Notes: a model not told the origin generated them from the sequence alone. A stretch of 64,000 bases of DNA from Arthrobacter sp. M2012083 (GCF_000281065.1 NZ_AKKK01000066.1:1-64000); one strand, 5' to 3'. Positions 25,163 through 33,954 are shown, numbered from the stretch's first letter. Numbers and translations are program-made.

Positions 25163-26374
25163 ATGACACAGGCGGGACGCCAGAGTTCACCACGTAACGG
25201 TTCGGGACGCAACAGCTCCGGACGCAATGAGGCCAAGGGCGGCACCGGCCGCTCCAACGCCGGCGGCTTCTCGGGCCGCGGCGGCAGCGCCGGCGCTGGA
25301 AAGCGCAACTTCACCCAGGGCGAAGGACGCCCCTTCAAGGCATCGAAGCCGCGCGAAGCGGCCCCTTTCGATCCTGACAACCCCACAACTGCGGGCGATT
25401 ACGATCGCGGCCAGGCAGCCAGGCCTGCGAAGCCCTTCCGCAAGCCAGGCTCCAACAAGCCCGGCTTTGGCAAAGCCCCGGGCACTCCGGGCGCCCTGAA
25501 GCCCAAGGCGAAGCCTGCACGGCAGTACGGGTCCAAGGCCTTCGGCAGCGAACGCTTTGGCCAGAACCTGGGCCCCATCCGGAAGCCGGGTCGCAACCGC
25601 GGTCCGCGCCAGGAAGTCCCGCAGTCCGACCTTCACGATGTTGACGGCGTTCGCCTGCAGAAGGTCATGGCACAGGCTGGTGTGGCCTCACGCCGTGTGT
25701 GCGAGGAAATGATCCTCGAAGGACGCGTCGAAGTTGATGGCGTGGTTACCACCGAACTTGGTATGCGAGTGGACCCCACGTCCGCCGTGATCCACGTTGA
25801 TGGCATCCGGATCCAGCTGGACGAAACCCTTGTCTACATGGTCTTCAACAAGCCCAAGGGCGTCGTTTCCACCATGGAGGACCCCGAGGGCCGTCCCTGC
25901 ATCAGCGACTTCCTCAAGAACAACAAGAACAAGGGCGAACGCCTGTTCCACGTCGGCCGCCTCGATGTCGCCACTGAGGGACTGCTGCTGCTGACCAACG
26001 ACGGCGAACTCGCGAACCGCTTGACGCACCCTTCGTATGAGGTGCCCAAGACGTACCTGGTCCAGGTGCGTGGTCCGTTCCCGCAGGGCGTGGGTGCGAA
26101 GCTGAAGAACGGCGTCGAGCTTGAAGACGGCGTAGCTGCAGTGGATTCCTTCCGCTTGGTGGACTCCACTCCGGGCCACGTCCTGATCGAGGTTGTCCTG
26201 CACTCGGGCAAGAACCGCATTGTGCGCCGTATGTTCGACGCCGTCGGCTTCCCGGTGGAGCGTCTTGTCCGCGTCAAGGTAGGTCCCATTGGCTTGGGCG
26301 ACCAGCGCCAGGGCAGCATCCGCAACCTCGGCAGGCAGGAAGTCGGACACCTCCTGGCATCGGTGGGACTCTAG
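25163..26374 (+). CDS. Pseudouridine synthase, RsuA/RluB family, with long basic N-extension
   Basis: 403 residues, far longer than the usual 240-300. Residues 1 to about 160 are low-complexity Gly/Ser/Arg/Lys/Pro sequence (RNGSGRNSSGRNEAKGG, KPFRKPGSNKPGFGKAPG), probably an RNA-binding tail. Then an S4 domain (VRLQKVMAQAGVASRRVCEEMI) and the catalytic domain with the active-site Asp in HVGRLDVATEGLLLLTNDG and GKNRIVRRMFDAVGFPV. It should make pseudouridine in 23S or 16S rRNA; the exact site is not predictable. ATG has AAGGA 8 nt upstream. Same position as Rv1711. Confidence 0.93.
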   Translation: MTQAGRQSSPRNGSGRNSSGRNEAKGGTGRSNAGGFSGRGGSAGAGKRNFTQGEGRPFKASKPREAAPFDPDNPTTAGDYDRGQAARPAKPFRKPGSNKPGFGKAPGTPGALKPKAKPARQYGSKAFGSERFGQNLGPIRKPGRNRGPRQEVPQSDLHDVDGVRLQKVMAQAGVASRRVCEEMILEGRVEVDGVVTTELGMRVDPTSAVIHVDGIRIQLDETLVYMVFNKPKGVVSTMEDPEGRPCISDFLKNNKNKGERLFHVGRLDVATEGLLLLTNDGELANRLTHPSYEVPKTYLVQVRGPFPQGVGAKLKNGVELEDGVAAVDSFRLVDSTPGHVLIEVVLHSGKNRIVRRMFDAVGFPVERLVRVKVGPIGLGDQRQGSIRNLGRQEVGHLLASVGL

Positions 26375-26377
26375 GGC

Positions 26378-27484
26378 ATGTCGGCATTCGGTACGCGCGG
26401 CAGGGGCCATCTTGATGGCCCGGTCGTCGTCCTCGGTACAGGCTTGCTTGGAGCCAGCATCGGCCTGGGCCTGCGCGGACGCGGGGTCCCGGTTTTCCTT
26501 TTCGATCCTTCGCCCACCAACCAGGCGGTCGCGGTGGATATCGGTGCGGGACGTCCGTTGGGGGAGTTGGATGAAGAACCCCAATTGGTAGTTGTCGCGG
26601 CTCCGCCGGATGTTACTGCAGACGTTGTGCAGAAGGCACTGGCGGACTACCCGTCAGCCGTGGTGGTCGATATTGCCAGCGTTAAAGCCACCATCCAGGC
26701 CCAGCTTCGGGAACGCGGCGTGGACCTTGCCCGCTATGTGGGAACCCACCCCATGGCAGGCAGGGAGAAGTCAGGCCCGGTTGCGGCCAGGGGAGAGCTT
26801 TTCACGTCCATGCCCTGGGTGCTTTGCCCTTCCGAAGAAACGTCGGATGCCGCAATTCAGGCTGCACGTTCGCTTGCGGGGGATCTGGGAGGGATCGTTT
26901 CCCAGTTCACCGCGGACGAGCACGATGAAGCCGTGGCGTTGGTGTCGCATCTGCCGCAGATCATGTCTTCCCTTCTGGCGAGCCGTCTGCAGGGCACGCC
27001 GCTGCATGCCCTCTCCTTGGCGGGCAACGGACTCCGGGACACTACCCGCATTGCAGCCAGCGATCCCACCCTCTGGGTACAGATCCTGGGTGGCAATGCA
27101 GAGAAGGTGGTGTCCATCCTGCACGGTGTGCGCGAGGACCTGAACCGATTGATCGGCACCTTGGAAGAACCGCTTGCCCCCGGTGCGCGGCTTGACCTTG
27201 CCCAGCTGATCAGCGAGGGGAATGCAGGGCAGGCCCGGATTCCGGGCAAGCACGGCGGACCTCCCCAGGCGTACTCGTGGCTCACCATCCTGGTGGATGA
27301 CAAACCTGGCCAGATCGCGCACCTCCTCACGGAGATCGGCGAGATCGGGGTGAACCTTGAAGACCTTCGGCTCGACCATTCGTCGGGACAGAACGTGGGC
27401 ATGGTGGAGCTTTCCGTGCTGCCGAGCAAGCATGACCTCCTTGTTGAAGCATTGACCGATCGTGGATGGCGGGTACTCCAGTAA
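26378..27484 (+). CDS. tyrA: Prephenate dehydrogenase with ACT domain
   Basis: 368 residues. NAD-binding motif VVVLGTGLLGASIGLGL at residues 15-31, catalytic-region VGTHPMAGREKSGP and LVSHLPQIMSS, and a C-terminal ACT domain (WLTILVDDKPGQIAHLLTEI) for feedback inhibition, presumably by tyrosine. Converts prephenate to 4-hydroxyphenylpyruvate. Starts 3 nt after the pseudouridine synthase and overlaps cmk by one base (TAATG), so it belongs to the same operon. M. tuberculosis keeps tyrA elsewhere. Confidence 0.93.
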   Translation: MSAFGTRGRGHLDGPVVVLGTGLLGASIGLGLRGRGVPVFLFDPSPTNQAVAVDIGAGRPLGELDEEPQLVVVAAPPDVTADVVQKALADYPSAVVVDIASVKATIQAQLRERGVDLARYVGTHPMAGREKSGPVAARGELFTSMPWVLCPSEETSDAAIQAARSLAGDLGGIVSQFTADEHDEAVALVSHLPQIMSSLLASRLQGTPLHALSLAGNGLRDTTRIAASDPTLWVQILGGNAEKVVSILHGVREDLNRLIGTLEEPLAPGARLDLAQLISEGNAGQARIPGKHGGPPQAYSWLTILVDDKPGQIAHLLTEIGEIGVNLEDLRLDHSSGQNVGMVELSVLPSKHDLLVEALTDRGWRVLQ

Positions 27485-28197
27485 TGACGCGTGAATTTTT
27501 TGGCCCGGAGACAGTTGCCCGTCCCGGCAAGCCGCTCGTGATCGCAATCGACGGCCCTTCAGGTTCCGGCAAGTCCAGCGTCAGCAAGGAAGTTGCCCGG
27601 CGCTTGAAACTGGCGTACCTGGATACCGGTGCGATGTACCGGGCGCTGACGTGGTACTGCCTCAAGACCGGCGTTGACCTTCAGGATGGCGCTGCGGTGG
27701 AGCAGGCTTCCAAAATCATGCCGCTGGAGATCAGCACCACCACTGCCACGGAGTATGTGGCGGTTGATGGCACGGACATCACGGACGAAATCCGGGATCC
27801 TTTGATCTCCTCATCGGTCAGTGCTGTCGCCACGACGCTCGGTGCCCGCACCGAGCTGATCCGTCGCCAGCGTGAGCTGATCGATCAGCACCACCGACGC
27901 ATGGTGGTGGAGGGACGCGACATCACCACCGTCGTCGTTCCCAATGCTGAGGTCCGCATGCTCTTGACCGCCAGCGAGGAAGCCAGGATGCGGCGTCGTG
28001 GGATCCAGCTGGGCGGCACGCAGACCAAAGAACAGCTCAATGCCCAAGTCATCCAGCGTGACGCCAAGGACTCAACGGTAGTGAACTTCACCCAAGCGGC
28101 TGACGGCGTGGTGACACTCGACTCCTCGGATCTGAACTTTGAGGAAACTGTCCAGACGGCCTTGGCGATCGTGAGCAAGGTTATTTATGGTGACTGA
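27484..28197 (+). CDS. cmk: Cytidylate kinase
   Basis: 237 residues. P-loop IDGPSGSGKSSVSKEVAR, the CMP-binding segment YLDTGAMYRALT and the EGRDITTVVVPNAEVRMLLTAS block identify Cmk, which phosphorylates CMP and dCMP. ATG at 27484 shares its first base with the tyrA stop; an in-frame ATG at 27466 inside tyrA is less likely. Overlaps the acyltransferase gene by 11 nt. Confidence 0.95.
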   Translation: MTREFFGPETVARPGKPLVIAIDGPSGSGKSSVSKEVARRLKLAYLDTGAMYRALTWYCLKTGVDLQDGAAVEQASKIMPLEISTTTATEYVAVDGTDITDEIRDPLISSSVSAVATTLGARTELIRRQRELIDQHHRRMVVEGRDITTVVVPNAEVRMLLTASEEARMRRRGIQLGGTQTKEQLNAQVIQRDAKDSTVVNFTQAADGVVTLDSSDLNFEETVQTALAIVSKVIYGD

Positions 28198-28921
28198 GAA
28201 TCAGCTCCCCTCTGTAGGGAGCAAGATGTGGAGCCGACCGGTTGGTTGGTTCCTGGATCACGTCATCTACCGGACCATCGTGGCGGGCAAAGGCAATGTT
28301 CCCGCAGCCGGACCCGTGATATTTGCCGCGAACCACATCAGCTTCCTGGATGGGCCTGTGATGTTCGGCGCGTCGCCGCGCCCCATGCATATCCTCGTTA
28401 AAAAGGAGATGTTCAAGGGCTTCCTGGGCTCTGTCCTGAGGGGGTCCGGACAGATTCCAGTGGACCGCACCGGTGACCGTACGGCCCTGCATGTAGGCAA
28501 GAAACTGCTCGACGCCGGTCGTTGCGTAGGGATTCTTCCCGAAGGAACGCGGGGGAGCGGCTCGGCCGAAAGCATCAGCAATGGAGTTGCGTGGCTCGCC
28601 CTCAACTCTGGTGCCACCGTCATTCCTGTGGCCATCCTCGGAACCCGCCAAGGTGATGAGCATCGAGACCACATCCCCAAACCCCGCCGCAAGCTCCATG
28701 TCAGCTTCGGCGAACCCATCACGGTGAAGCGCCGGAAGGGCGAACCCGGGCGTGTTTCAATGGACAGGGCGGCTGCGGAGATCCGTGAAGCCCTGGCCGA
28801 ACACGTCAAGGACGCCATCCGGGCCACGGGCCAGGGCCTTCCCCTGGAACCTGCGCCCGGCGAACCCACTTCGCAGCACCGCCATACAGCAGTAGCCGGG
28901 ACGCCGGCAGACCACCACTAA
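28187..28921 (+). CDS. 1-acyl-glycerol-3-phosphate acyltransferase-like protein
   Basis: 244 residues, PlsC family. Motif I NHISFLDGPV has the H-x4-D catalytic pair; motif II GSGQIPVDRTGDRT, motif III LPEGTRGSGS and motif IV VIPVAILGT are in order. A C-terminal His/Pro/Thr-rich tail of about 30 residues is disordered. Likely membrane-associated acyl transfer in phospholipid synthesis. It lies between cmk and der, which are directly adjacent or even fused in some other actinobacteria. 11-nt overlap with cmk; 10 nt before der. Confidence 0.9.
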   Translation: MVTENQLPSVGSKMWSRPVGWFLDHVIYRTIVAGKGNVPAAGPVIFAANHISFLDGPVMFGASPRPMHILVKKEMFKGFLGSVLRGSGQIPVDRTGDRTALHVGKKLLDAGRCVGILPEGTRGSGSAESISNGVAWLALNSGATVIPVAILGTRQGDEHRDHIPKPRRKLHVSFGEPITVKRRKGEPGRVSMDRAAAEIREALAEHVKDAIRATGQGLPLEPAPGEPTSQHRHTAVAGTPADHH

Positions 28922-28931
28922 GGAAAGTGCA

Positions 28932-30482
28932 ATGAGCGATACGACTCAAAAATCCGGCCTCCACGGAGCCGGCGACGACGAATACACGCCCACCGGCACC
29001 GACCAGGTGGCGGAAAACCTGGCGGCCCTGGACGATGACGAGGCCGAGCTCCGCGCGGCCACCCTCCGGGCCGGCCTGGACGATTACGAACTCGACGAAG
29101 AAGATGCTGCGCTGCTCAGCGGCGAATACGGCGATGAAGGTGACGAAGGTCCCCTCAAGCTGGACCCGGTTTTGGCCATCATCGGCCGCCCGAACGTGGG
29201 TAAGTCAACGTTGGTCAACCGCATCCTTGGCCGCCGCGAAGCCGTTGTCGAGGACACCCCGGGCGTTACCCGCGACCGCGTCATGTACTCGGCGCGCTGG
29301 AACGGCCGCAACTTCACCCTGGTGGATACCGGTGGTTGGGAGCACGACGCCAAGGGCATCCACGCCCGCGTGGCCGAGCAGGCCGAAATGGCTGTTGAGC
29401 TTGCCGACGCCGTGCTTTTCGTCGTTGACTCTGCCGTTGGCGCGACCGCCACGGATGAGGGCGTCATGAAGATGCTCCGGAAGAGCAAGAAGCCGGTCAT
29501 CATGGTGGCCAACAAGGTGGACGACTTCGCGCAGGAGGCCGATTCCGCTGCACTGTGGGGACTGGGCTTCGGTCAGCCGTACCCGGTCTCGGCCCTGCAC
29601 GGCCGTGGCGTCGCCGACCTCCTGGACCACGTCATGGACACGCTGCCCGAGTACTCGCTGGTGGATGGCGTGGAGCGTTCCGGCGGTCCCCGCCGTATCG
29701 CCCTGATCGGTCGCCCGAACGTTGGTAAGTCCTCCCTGCTGAACAAGCTCGCGGGCTCCGAGCGCGTTGTGGTGGATCCGCTGGCCGGCACCACCCGCGA
29801 CCCGGTTGACGAATTCATCGAACTTGGCGACCGCACGTGGCGTTTCGTGGACACCGCGGGAATCCGCCGCCGCCAGCACATGGCGCAGGGCGCCGACTTC
29901 TACGCTTCCCTGCGTACGCAGGCCGCCCTCGAAAAGGCGGAAGTCGCCGTCGTGCTTCTTGCCGTGGACGAGGTCCTCAGTGAGCAGGACGTCCGTATCC
30001 TGCAGCTGGCCATTGAGTCCGGCCGTGCGCTGGTGCTCGCCTTCAACAAGTGGGACCTGCTGGATGACGAACGCCGCCGTTATCTGGAGCGTGAAATCGA
30101 GCAGGACCTGGCCCACGTGGAGTGGGCTCCCCGCGTGAACATCTCGGCCAAGACCGGCTGGCACAAGGACCGCCTTGTCCCCGCGCTGGACACTGCGCTG
30201 GAGAGCTGGGACCGCCGCATCCCCACCGGACGCCTCAACGCGTTCCTCGGCGAGCTCGTGGCAGCGCACCCACACCCGGTCCGCGGCGGAAAGCAGCCGC
30301 GCATCCTCTTCGGCACCCAGGCATCCAGCCGCCCGCCGAAGTTCGTGCTGTTCACCACCGGCTTCCTGGACCCCGGATACCGTCGCTTCATCACGCGCCG
30401 CCTCCGCGAAACGTTCGGCTTCGAGGGAACTCCCATCGAGGTCAACATGCGCGTCCGCGAGAAGCGTGGCAAGAAGCGCTAA
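28932..30482 (+). CDS. der: Ribosome assembly GTPase Der (EngA)
   Basis: 516 residues. An acidic N-terminal extension of about 75 residues precedes two tandem GTPase domains: first P-loop IIGRPNVGKSTLVNRILG with NKVD, second LIGRPNVGKSSLLNKLAG with NKWD, then a C-terminal KH-like domain ending KKR. Needed for 50S subunit maturation. The core length matches the family; the acidic extension (DDDEAELRAATLRAGLDDYE) is typical of actinobacterial Der. ATG has AAGGAAAG upstream. Last gene of the operon, followed by a hairpin. Confidence 0.96.
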   Translation: MSDTTQKSGLHGAGDDEYTPTGTDQVAENLAALDDDEAELRAATLRAGLDDYELDEEDAALLSGEYGDEGDEGPLKLDPVLAIIGRPNVGKSTLVNRILGRREAVVEDTPGVTRDRVMYSARWNGRNFTLVDTGGWEHDAKGIHARVAEQAEMAVELADAVLFVVDSAVGATATDEGVMKMLRKSKKPVIMVANKVDDFAQEADSAALWGLGFGQPYPVSALHGRGVADLLDHVMDTLPEYSLVDGVERSGGPRRIALIGRPNVGKSSLLNKLAGSERVVVDPLAGTTRDPVDEFIELGDRTWRFVDTAGIRRRQHMAQGADFYASLRTQAALEKAEVAVVLLAVDEVLSEQDVRILQLAIESGRALVLAFNKWDLLDDERRRYLEREIEQDLAHVEWAPRVNISAKTGWHKDRLVPALDTALESWDRRIPTGRLNAFLGELVAAHPHPVRGGKQPRILFGTQASSRPPKFVLFTTGFLDPGYRRFITRRLRETFGFEGTPIEVNMRVREKRGKKR

Positions 30483-30487
30483 GTGAG

Positions 30488-30523
30488 ACGGGCATCACAG
30501 CGCACTTTGGCTGTGATGGCGTC
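30488..30523 (+). terminator. Hairpin after der
   Basis: GACGGGCATCACAGC and GCTGTGATGGCGTC pair with one bulge around a short loop, beginning 5 nt after the der stop. A second smaller dyad, CCTCCAA (30529-30535) with TTGGAGG (30550-30556), follows. Confidence 0.65.
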
Positions 30524-30623
30524 TTCGACCTCCAACTTCGTGTAAGCTTTTGGAGGTGGTTCGGCCGGACTGCTTAGGTGGGACTCTTCGGAGGAAAACT
30601 TAGGCGGAGAACGGTAGGACCAG

Positions 30624-30700
<77 letters not shown>

Positions 30701-30701
30701 T

Positions 30702-30743
30702 AAAGGCCGGAATCACGTGGAAAACACGGTGATTCCGGCCTTT
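30702..30743 (+). terminator. Terminator after tRNA-Pro
   Basis: AAAGGCCGGAATCAC (30702-30716) and GTGATTCCGGCCTTT (30729-30743) form a 15-bp perfect stem, starting 1 nt after the encoded CCA. Confidence 0.9.
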
Positions 30744-30831
30744 GGTCGTTAAGCATCCGGCCCATCCCCGCCTTGTTCGATTCCCTCGTAGTTGAACGCC
30801 GGGGGATTCGAACGCGGCAGGGGAAGAAGGG

Positions 30832-31278
30832 CTAAGCCCTCTGCAGCGCGCCGAGCGCCCTTACCAGCGGTTCCAGCTCCGGCACGGACTCCGCAGCCTC
30901 AAGAGCCGAGGCAAGGGTCTGGTCGTGCACAGGCTTGGCCGCCTCGAGGAGCTTCTGGCCGGGCACCGTCAGTTCGGTGTAGATGCCGCGGCGGTCGTCG
31001 GCGCAAAGGATGCGCGTGAGCAGGCCCCTGTCCTCAAGGCGATTGACCAGCCGGGTGGTGGCGCTGCTGGACAGGGCGGTGGCGCGTGCCAGCTGCTGCA
31101 TCCGCATGTGCCAGCCGTCCTGGCGACTCAGCGCATCCAGCACCGTGTACTCCACCACCGAAAGCTCACTGGAGACCTGGAGTGCCTTCTCCAGCTCTGC
31201 TTCGATGCTTCCGTGCAGGGCGGCAAGGGTTCGCCAGCCCTGTGCCCGTACTTCTACGGCGTCATCCTTGATGCCCAT
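30832..31278 (-). CDS. MarR-family transcriptional regulator
   Basis: 148 residues. Winged-helix core reads VVEYTVLDALSRQDGWHMRMQQL, ARATALSSSATTRLVNRLEDRGLLTR and the wing CADDRRGIYTELTVPGQKLL, all typical of MarR. Terminal helices form the dimer interface. It is divergent from the MFS exporter with 172 nt between starts, which contain a 20-nt near-perfect palindrome, so it probably represses the exporter and itself until a toxic ligand binds. Confidence 0.92.
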   Translation of the reverse strand: MGIKDDAVEVRAQGWRTLAALHGSIEAELEKALQVSSELSVVEYTVLDALSRQDGWHMRMQQLARATALSSSATTRLVNRLEDRGLLTRILCADDRRGIYTELTVPGQKLLEAAKPVHDQTLASALEAAESVPELEPLVRALGALQRA

Positions 31279-31329
31279 GTTTGCTGTGCTCCTGCCTTGA
31301 TGTGGTGTAGATCCGGACCCGCCACAATT

Positions 31330-31349
31330 AGTTGCTTGCGCAAGTAACT
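31330..31349. promoter_or_regulatory. Candidate MarR operator
   Basis: AGTTGCTTGCGCAAGTAACT is a 20-nt inverted repeat with a single mismatched pair. Two further copies of the half-site TGCAACTA follow at 31356-31363 and 31377-31384, flanking the AT-rich TATATA that may be the exporter's -10. Confidence 0.6.
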
Positions 31350-31450
31350 AGCGTGTGCAACTATATATGGAGCGTCTGCAACTATTATTCTACGGTTCCC
31401 GACGACGCATTTCCACTTCTGATCGGAACCACACTTTTAAGGAGCTCCAT

Positions 31451-32659
31451 ATGCCCGCAGGGTTGATTGCCCTCGCCCTCGGTGGATTCGGTATTGGATT
31501 GACCGAATTCGTGATCATGGGCCTCTTGCCGGAAGTTGCCGCAGACTTCAAGGTCAGTGAGGCTTCGGCAGGCTGGTTCATCTCCGGCTATGCCCTCAGC
31601 GTCACCGTCGGCGCACTTCTGGTGACGGCTGCAGTCACCAGGCTGCCGCGAAAGCCGGTCCTTGTCGGCTTGCTCGTACTTTTCATCGCCGGCAACTTCT
31701 TGTCCGCGATAGCCGACAGCTACGCGGCCATGATGATCGGCCGCATCATCGCTGCCCTCTGCCATGGCGCGTTCTTCGGCATCGGGTCCGTAGTTGCCGC
31801 GAGCCTGGTGCCTGCACACAAGAAGGCCGGGGCCATTGCCGTGATGTTCACCGGCCTCACTGCGGCCAACGTCCTGGGGGTTCCGTTTGGAACGCTGCTG
31901 GGCCTGAACTTCGGTTGGCGCTCAACTTTCTGGGCGATCACTGTCATCGGACTTGTTGCGCTGATCGGCATTGCGCTTATGGTCCCCAACGCAAACGCGG
32001 AATCCACCACGGGTCTCCGCAACGAACTCGGCGCGTTCAAATCCGGTCAGGTGTGGCTCTCCCTCGTTGTCACCATCCTCGGGTTCGGCGGCATGTTCGG
32101 CGCCTTCACCTATATTGCGTTCACTCTCACGGAGGTGTCGGGATTCGAATCCGGCGCAGTGCCGTGGCTCCTGGTGCTCTTCGGGGGCGGCCTGTTCGTT
32201 GGCAACTTCCTCGGGGGCAAGGCCGCCGACAAGGCTTTGGACAAGTCCCTCACCGTCATCCTTGCCGGACTCGTGGCTGTGCTGGTTTTCTTCGCCCTCA
32301 CCGCGTCCAACAGCACCGCCACTTTGGTGTCGCTGGCGCTCATGGGCGGCTTCGGATTTGCCACAGTACCCGGTCTCCAGATGCGCGTGATGCACTATGC
32401 CTCCACGGCGCCTACTCTCGCATCCGGCGCGAACATCGGCGCGTTCAACCTTGGTAACGCACTCGGGGCCTGGCTCGGTGGCGTGGCCATCACCGCCGGC
32501 CTCGGCTACACCTCGCCCATCTGGGCTGGAGCCGGAATTACCGTTGCCGCGCTGCTGGTCATGCTGGCGGCCGCGGCAGCAGCAAAGCGTAGGGGAGCGG
32601 CGGCACCTGCTGTAAGTCCCGACGTCGAACGCGAACCGCGTGAGGCCCCCGTCGCCTGA
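31451..32659 (+). CDS. MFS drug/sugar efflux transporter
   Basis: 402 residues, twelve hydrophobic segments, beginning LIALALGGFGIGLTEFVIMG, which is the signature of the AraJ/YdhP/chloramphenicol-resistance branch of DHA1 MFS exporters. The motif A-like loop RLPRKPVL follows segment 2 and the GRIIAALCHGAFFG segment matches the family antiporter motif region. Start ATG has AAGGAGCT 6 nt upstream. Substrate unknown; the divergent MarR regulator suggests induction by a xenobiotic. A terminator hairpin follows at 32693. Confidence 0.92.
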   Translation: MPAGLIALALGGFGIGLTEFVIMGLLPEVAADFKVSEASAGWFISGYALSVTVGALLVTAAVTRLPRKPVLVGLLVLFIAGNFLSAIADSYAAMMIGRIIAALCHGAFFGIGSVVAASLVPAHKKAGAIAVMFTGLTAANVLGVPFGTLLGLNFGWRSTFWAITVIGLVALIGIALMVPNANAESTTGLRNELGAFKSGQVWLSLVVTILGFGGMFGAFTYIAFTLTEVSGFESGAVPWLLVLFGGGLFVGNFLGGKAADKALDKSLTVILAGLVAVLVFFALTASNSTATLVSLALMGGFGFATVPGLQMRVMHYASTAPTLASGANIGAFNLGNALGAWLGGVAITAGLGYTSPIWAGAGITVAALLVMLAAAAAAKRRGAAAPAVSPDVEREPREAPVA

Positions 32660-32692
32660 CGCCGGACTTCGAAGCAAGGACGCAAAGCGAAG

Positions 32693-32724
32693 AAGCCCGC
32701 CACGGATATCCGATGGCGGGCTTT
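32693..32724. terminator. Bidirectional terminator
   Basis: AAGCCCGCCA and TGGCGGGCTT pair (10 bp) around an 11-nt loop, flanked by A residues on the left and TTT on the right. Lies between the convergent MFS and membrane-protein genes. Confidence 0.8.
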
Positions 32725-32731
32725 CGGCGTC

Positions 32732-33313
32732 CTAGGCGCTGGGGGTAATGTCCTGTGCTTGTGTTTCGGCATTCTTCGCAGCCCGGACGCGTTGGTTCTC
32801 TGCTTGCCTGAGCACTTTCATTTGCTTGCCCCTACGGCGCCAGAGTGCCCAGAGAATTGTGACTGCGATGAAGACCACCACGGCGGCAACAGCGGAAATG
32901 GCTGTCCAGGTTGTGAAGAATCCCGCATCCACGCTCAAGGTCCGCTGGCCGGCATGGGCCGACTCCGTACTGCCGAAGGCGATTCCGGCGGTGAGCAGGT
33001 TGGGCGTGGCGATGGCGACGGCCACCAGGACAAGAGCAATTTTCCAGGGCCACGACACCGCTTTGCGGGTGGCTTGCCATGCTACGACGAGCGGAACGAA
33101 CGTGAAGACGAAGCCGTAGAACATTCCCACCAGCACGCTGGCTCCAAGGTCGCGCCGGATCTGTCCGGCGATGACATCGGACCACCAGCGGGGAAGGACG
33201 GCCCCGAGGATGAAGTAGGCCGCCACAGCGACAAGTACTGCCACCAGGATCAGGATTGTTTTTACGCCCCAATTGCGCTTTTTCTGAGCTGGTACTTGTG
33301 CTTGTTCGGTCAT
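32732..33313 (-). CDS. Membrane protein of unknown function
   Basis: 193 residues with four hydrophobic segments: ILILVAVLVAVAAYFILGAV, LVGMFYGFVFTFVPLVVAW, IALVLVAVAIATPNLLTAGI and AISAVAAVVVFIAVTILWAL. The short cytoplasmic C-terminus is basic and helical (RRRGKQMKVLRQAENQRVRAAKNAE). No catalytic or transport motif is recognised. Monocistronic, convergent with the MFS gene and divergent from gcvH. Similar small proteins are common in Micrococcaceae but lack a function. Confidence 0.8.
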   Translation of the reverse strand: MTEQAQVPAQKKRNWGVKTILILVAVLVAVAAYFILGAVLPRWWSDVIAGQIRRDLGASVLVGMFYGFVFTFVPLVVAWQATRKAVSWPWKIALVLVAVAIATPNLLTAGIAFGSTESAHAGQRTLSVDAGFFTTWTAISAVAAVVVFIAVTILWALWRRRGKQMKVLRQAENQRVRAAKNAETQAQDITPSA

Positions 33314-33429
33314 GGGTCAATCATGGCAGAGACCCCATGAGGCGCAGGGGAAATGTGCCTATACTTTCAGCGGTGGCCATCAGCAAGGCCGCCGTCGAGG
33401 TTCGTAAATGTCCCGATGAAAGGCCACCA

Positions 33430-33816
33430 GTGAGCAATATTCCGGAAGAACTTTCCTACACAGCAGAACACGAATGGGTTACCGCTCCAGATGCCGATGG
33501 CGTAGTGCGCATTGGCATCACCGACTTCGCACAGGATGCCCTGGGTGACGTTGTCTACGCCCAGATGCCTGAACCGGGGACGAAAGTCACCGGCAATGAA
33601 GTTGTTGGCGAAGTGGAGTCCACAAAAAGTGTCAGTGATATCTACGCTCCGGTGACCGGTGAAGTCACCAATCGAAATGACGCCCTGGACACTGATCCGG
33701 CCCTGATTAACTCGGACCCGTACGGCGAGGGATGGCTCATTGAAGTAAAACTTGCAGAAGCTGATGCAGTGGATTCCCTGCTCAGTGCATCGGAGTACGA
33801 ACAACAGGTAGGCTAA
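33430..33816 (+). CDS. gcvH: Glycine cleavage system H protein
   Basis: 128 residues. Lipoyl domain with the lipoylation Lys in GEVESTKSVSDIYAPVTGEV and the front HEWVTAPDADGVVRIGITDFAQ. Carries the aminomethyl group between GcvP, GcvT and the lipoamide dehydrogenase. GTG at 33430 was chosen because the family begins at IPEELSYTAEHEW; AAAGG lies upstream. The rest of the gcv system is not nearby; instead it heads the gcvH-garA-ftsR group as in mycobacteria (Rv1826-Rv1828). Confidence 0.95.
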   Translation: MSNIPEELSYTAEHEWVTAPDADGVVRIGITDFAQDALGDVVYAQMPEPGTKVTGNEVVGEVESTKSVSDIYAPVTGEVTNRNDALDTDPALINSDPYGEGWLIEVKLAEADAVDSLLSASEYEQQVG

Positions 33817-33822
33817 AGTTAT

Positions 33823-33874
33823 CTGGCCCGTCAGGCCGCTTTCCCAAAACAGGGAAAGCGGGACGGCGGGCCAG
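33823..33874 (+). other. Long compound hairpin between gcvH and garA
   Basis: Outer arms CTGGCCCG (33823-33830) and CGGGCCAG (33867-33874), inner arms CGCTTTCCC (33838-33846) and GGGAAAGCG (33853-33861) with an AAAACA loop. There is no T-tract, so an attenuator, processing site or mRNA stabiliser is as likely as a terminator. Confidence 0.6.
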
Positions 33875-33954
33875 CAACCGATTTGCCCGGCGGTACCGGG
33901 AGGCGGAAGTGGCCGGCAGGGTTTGGAACTGCCGGCGGATGAGGAGGAAATTCC

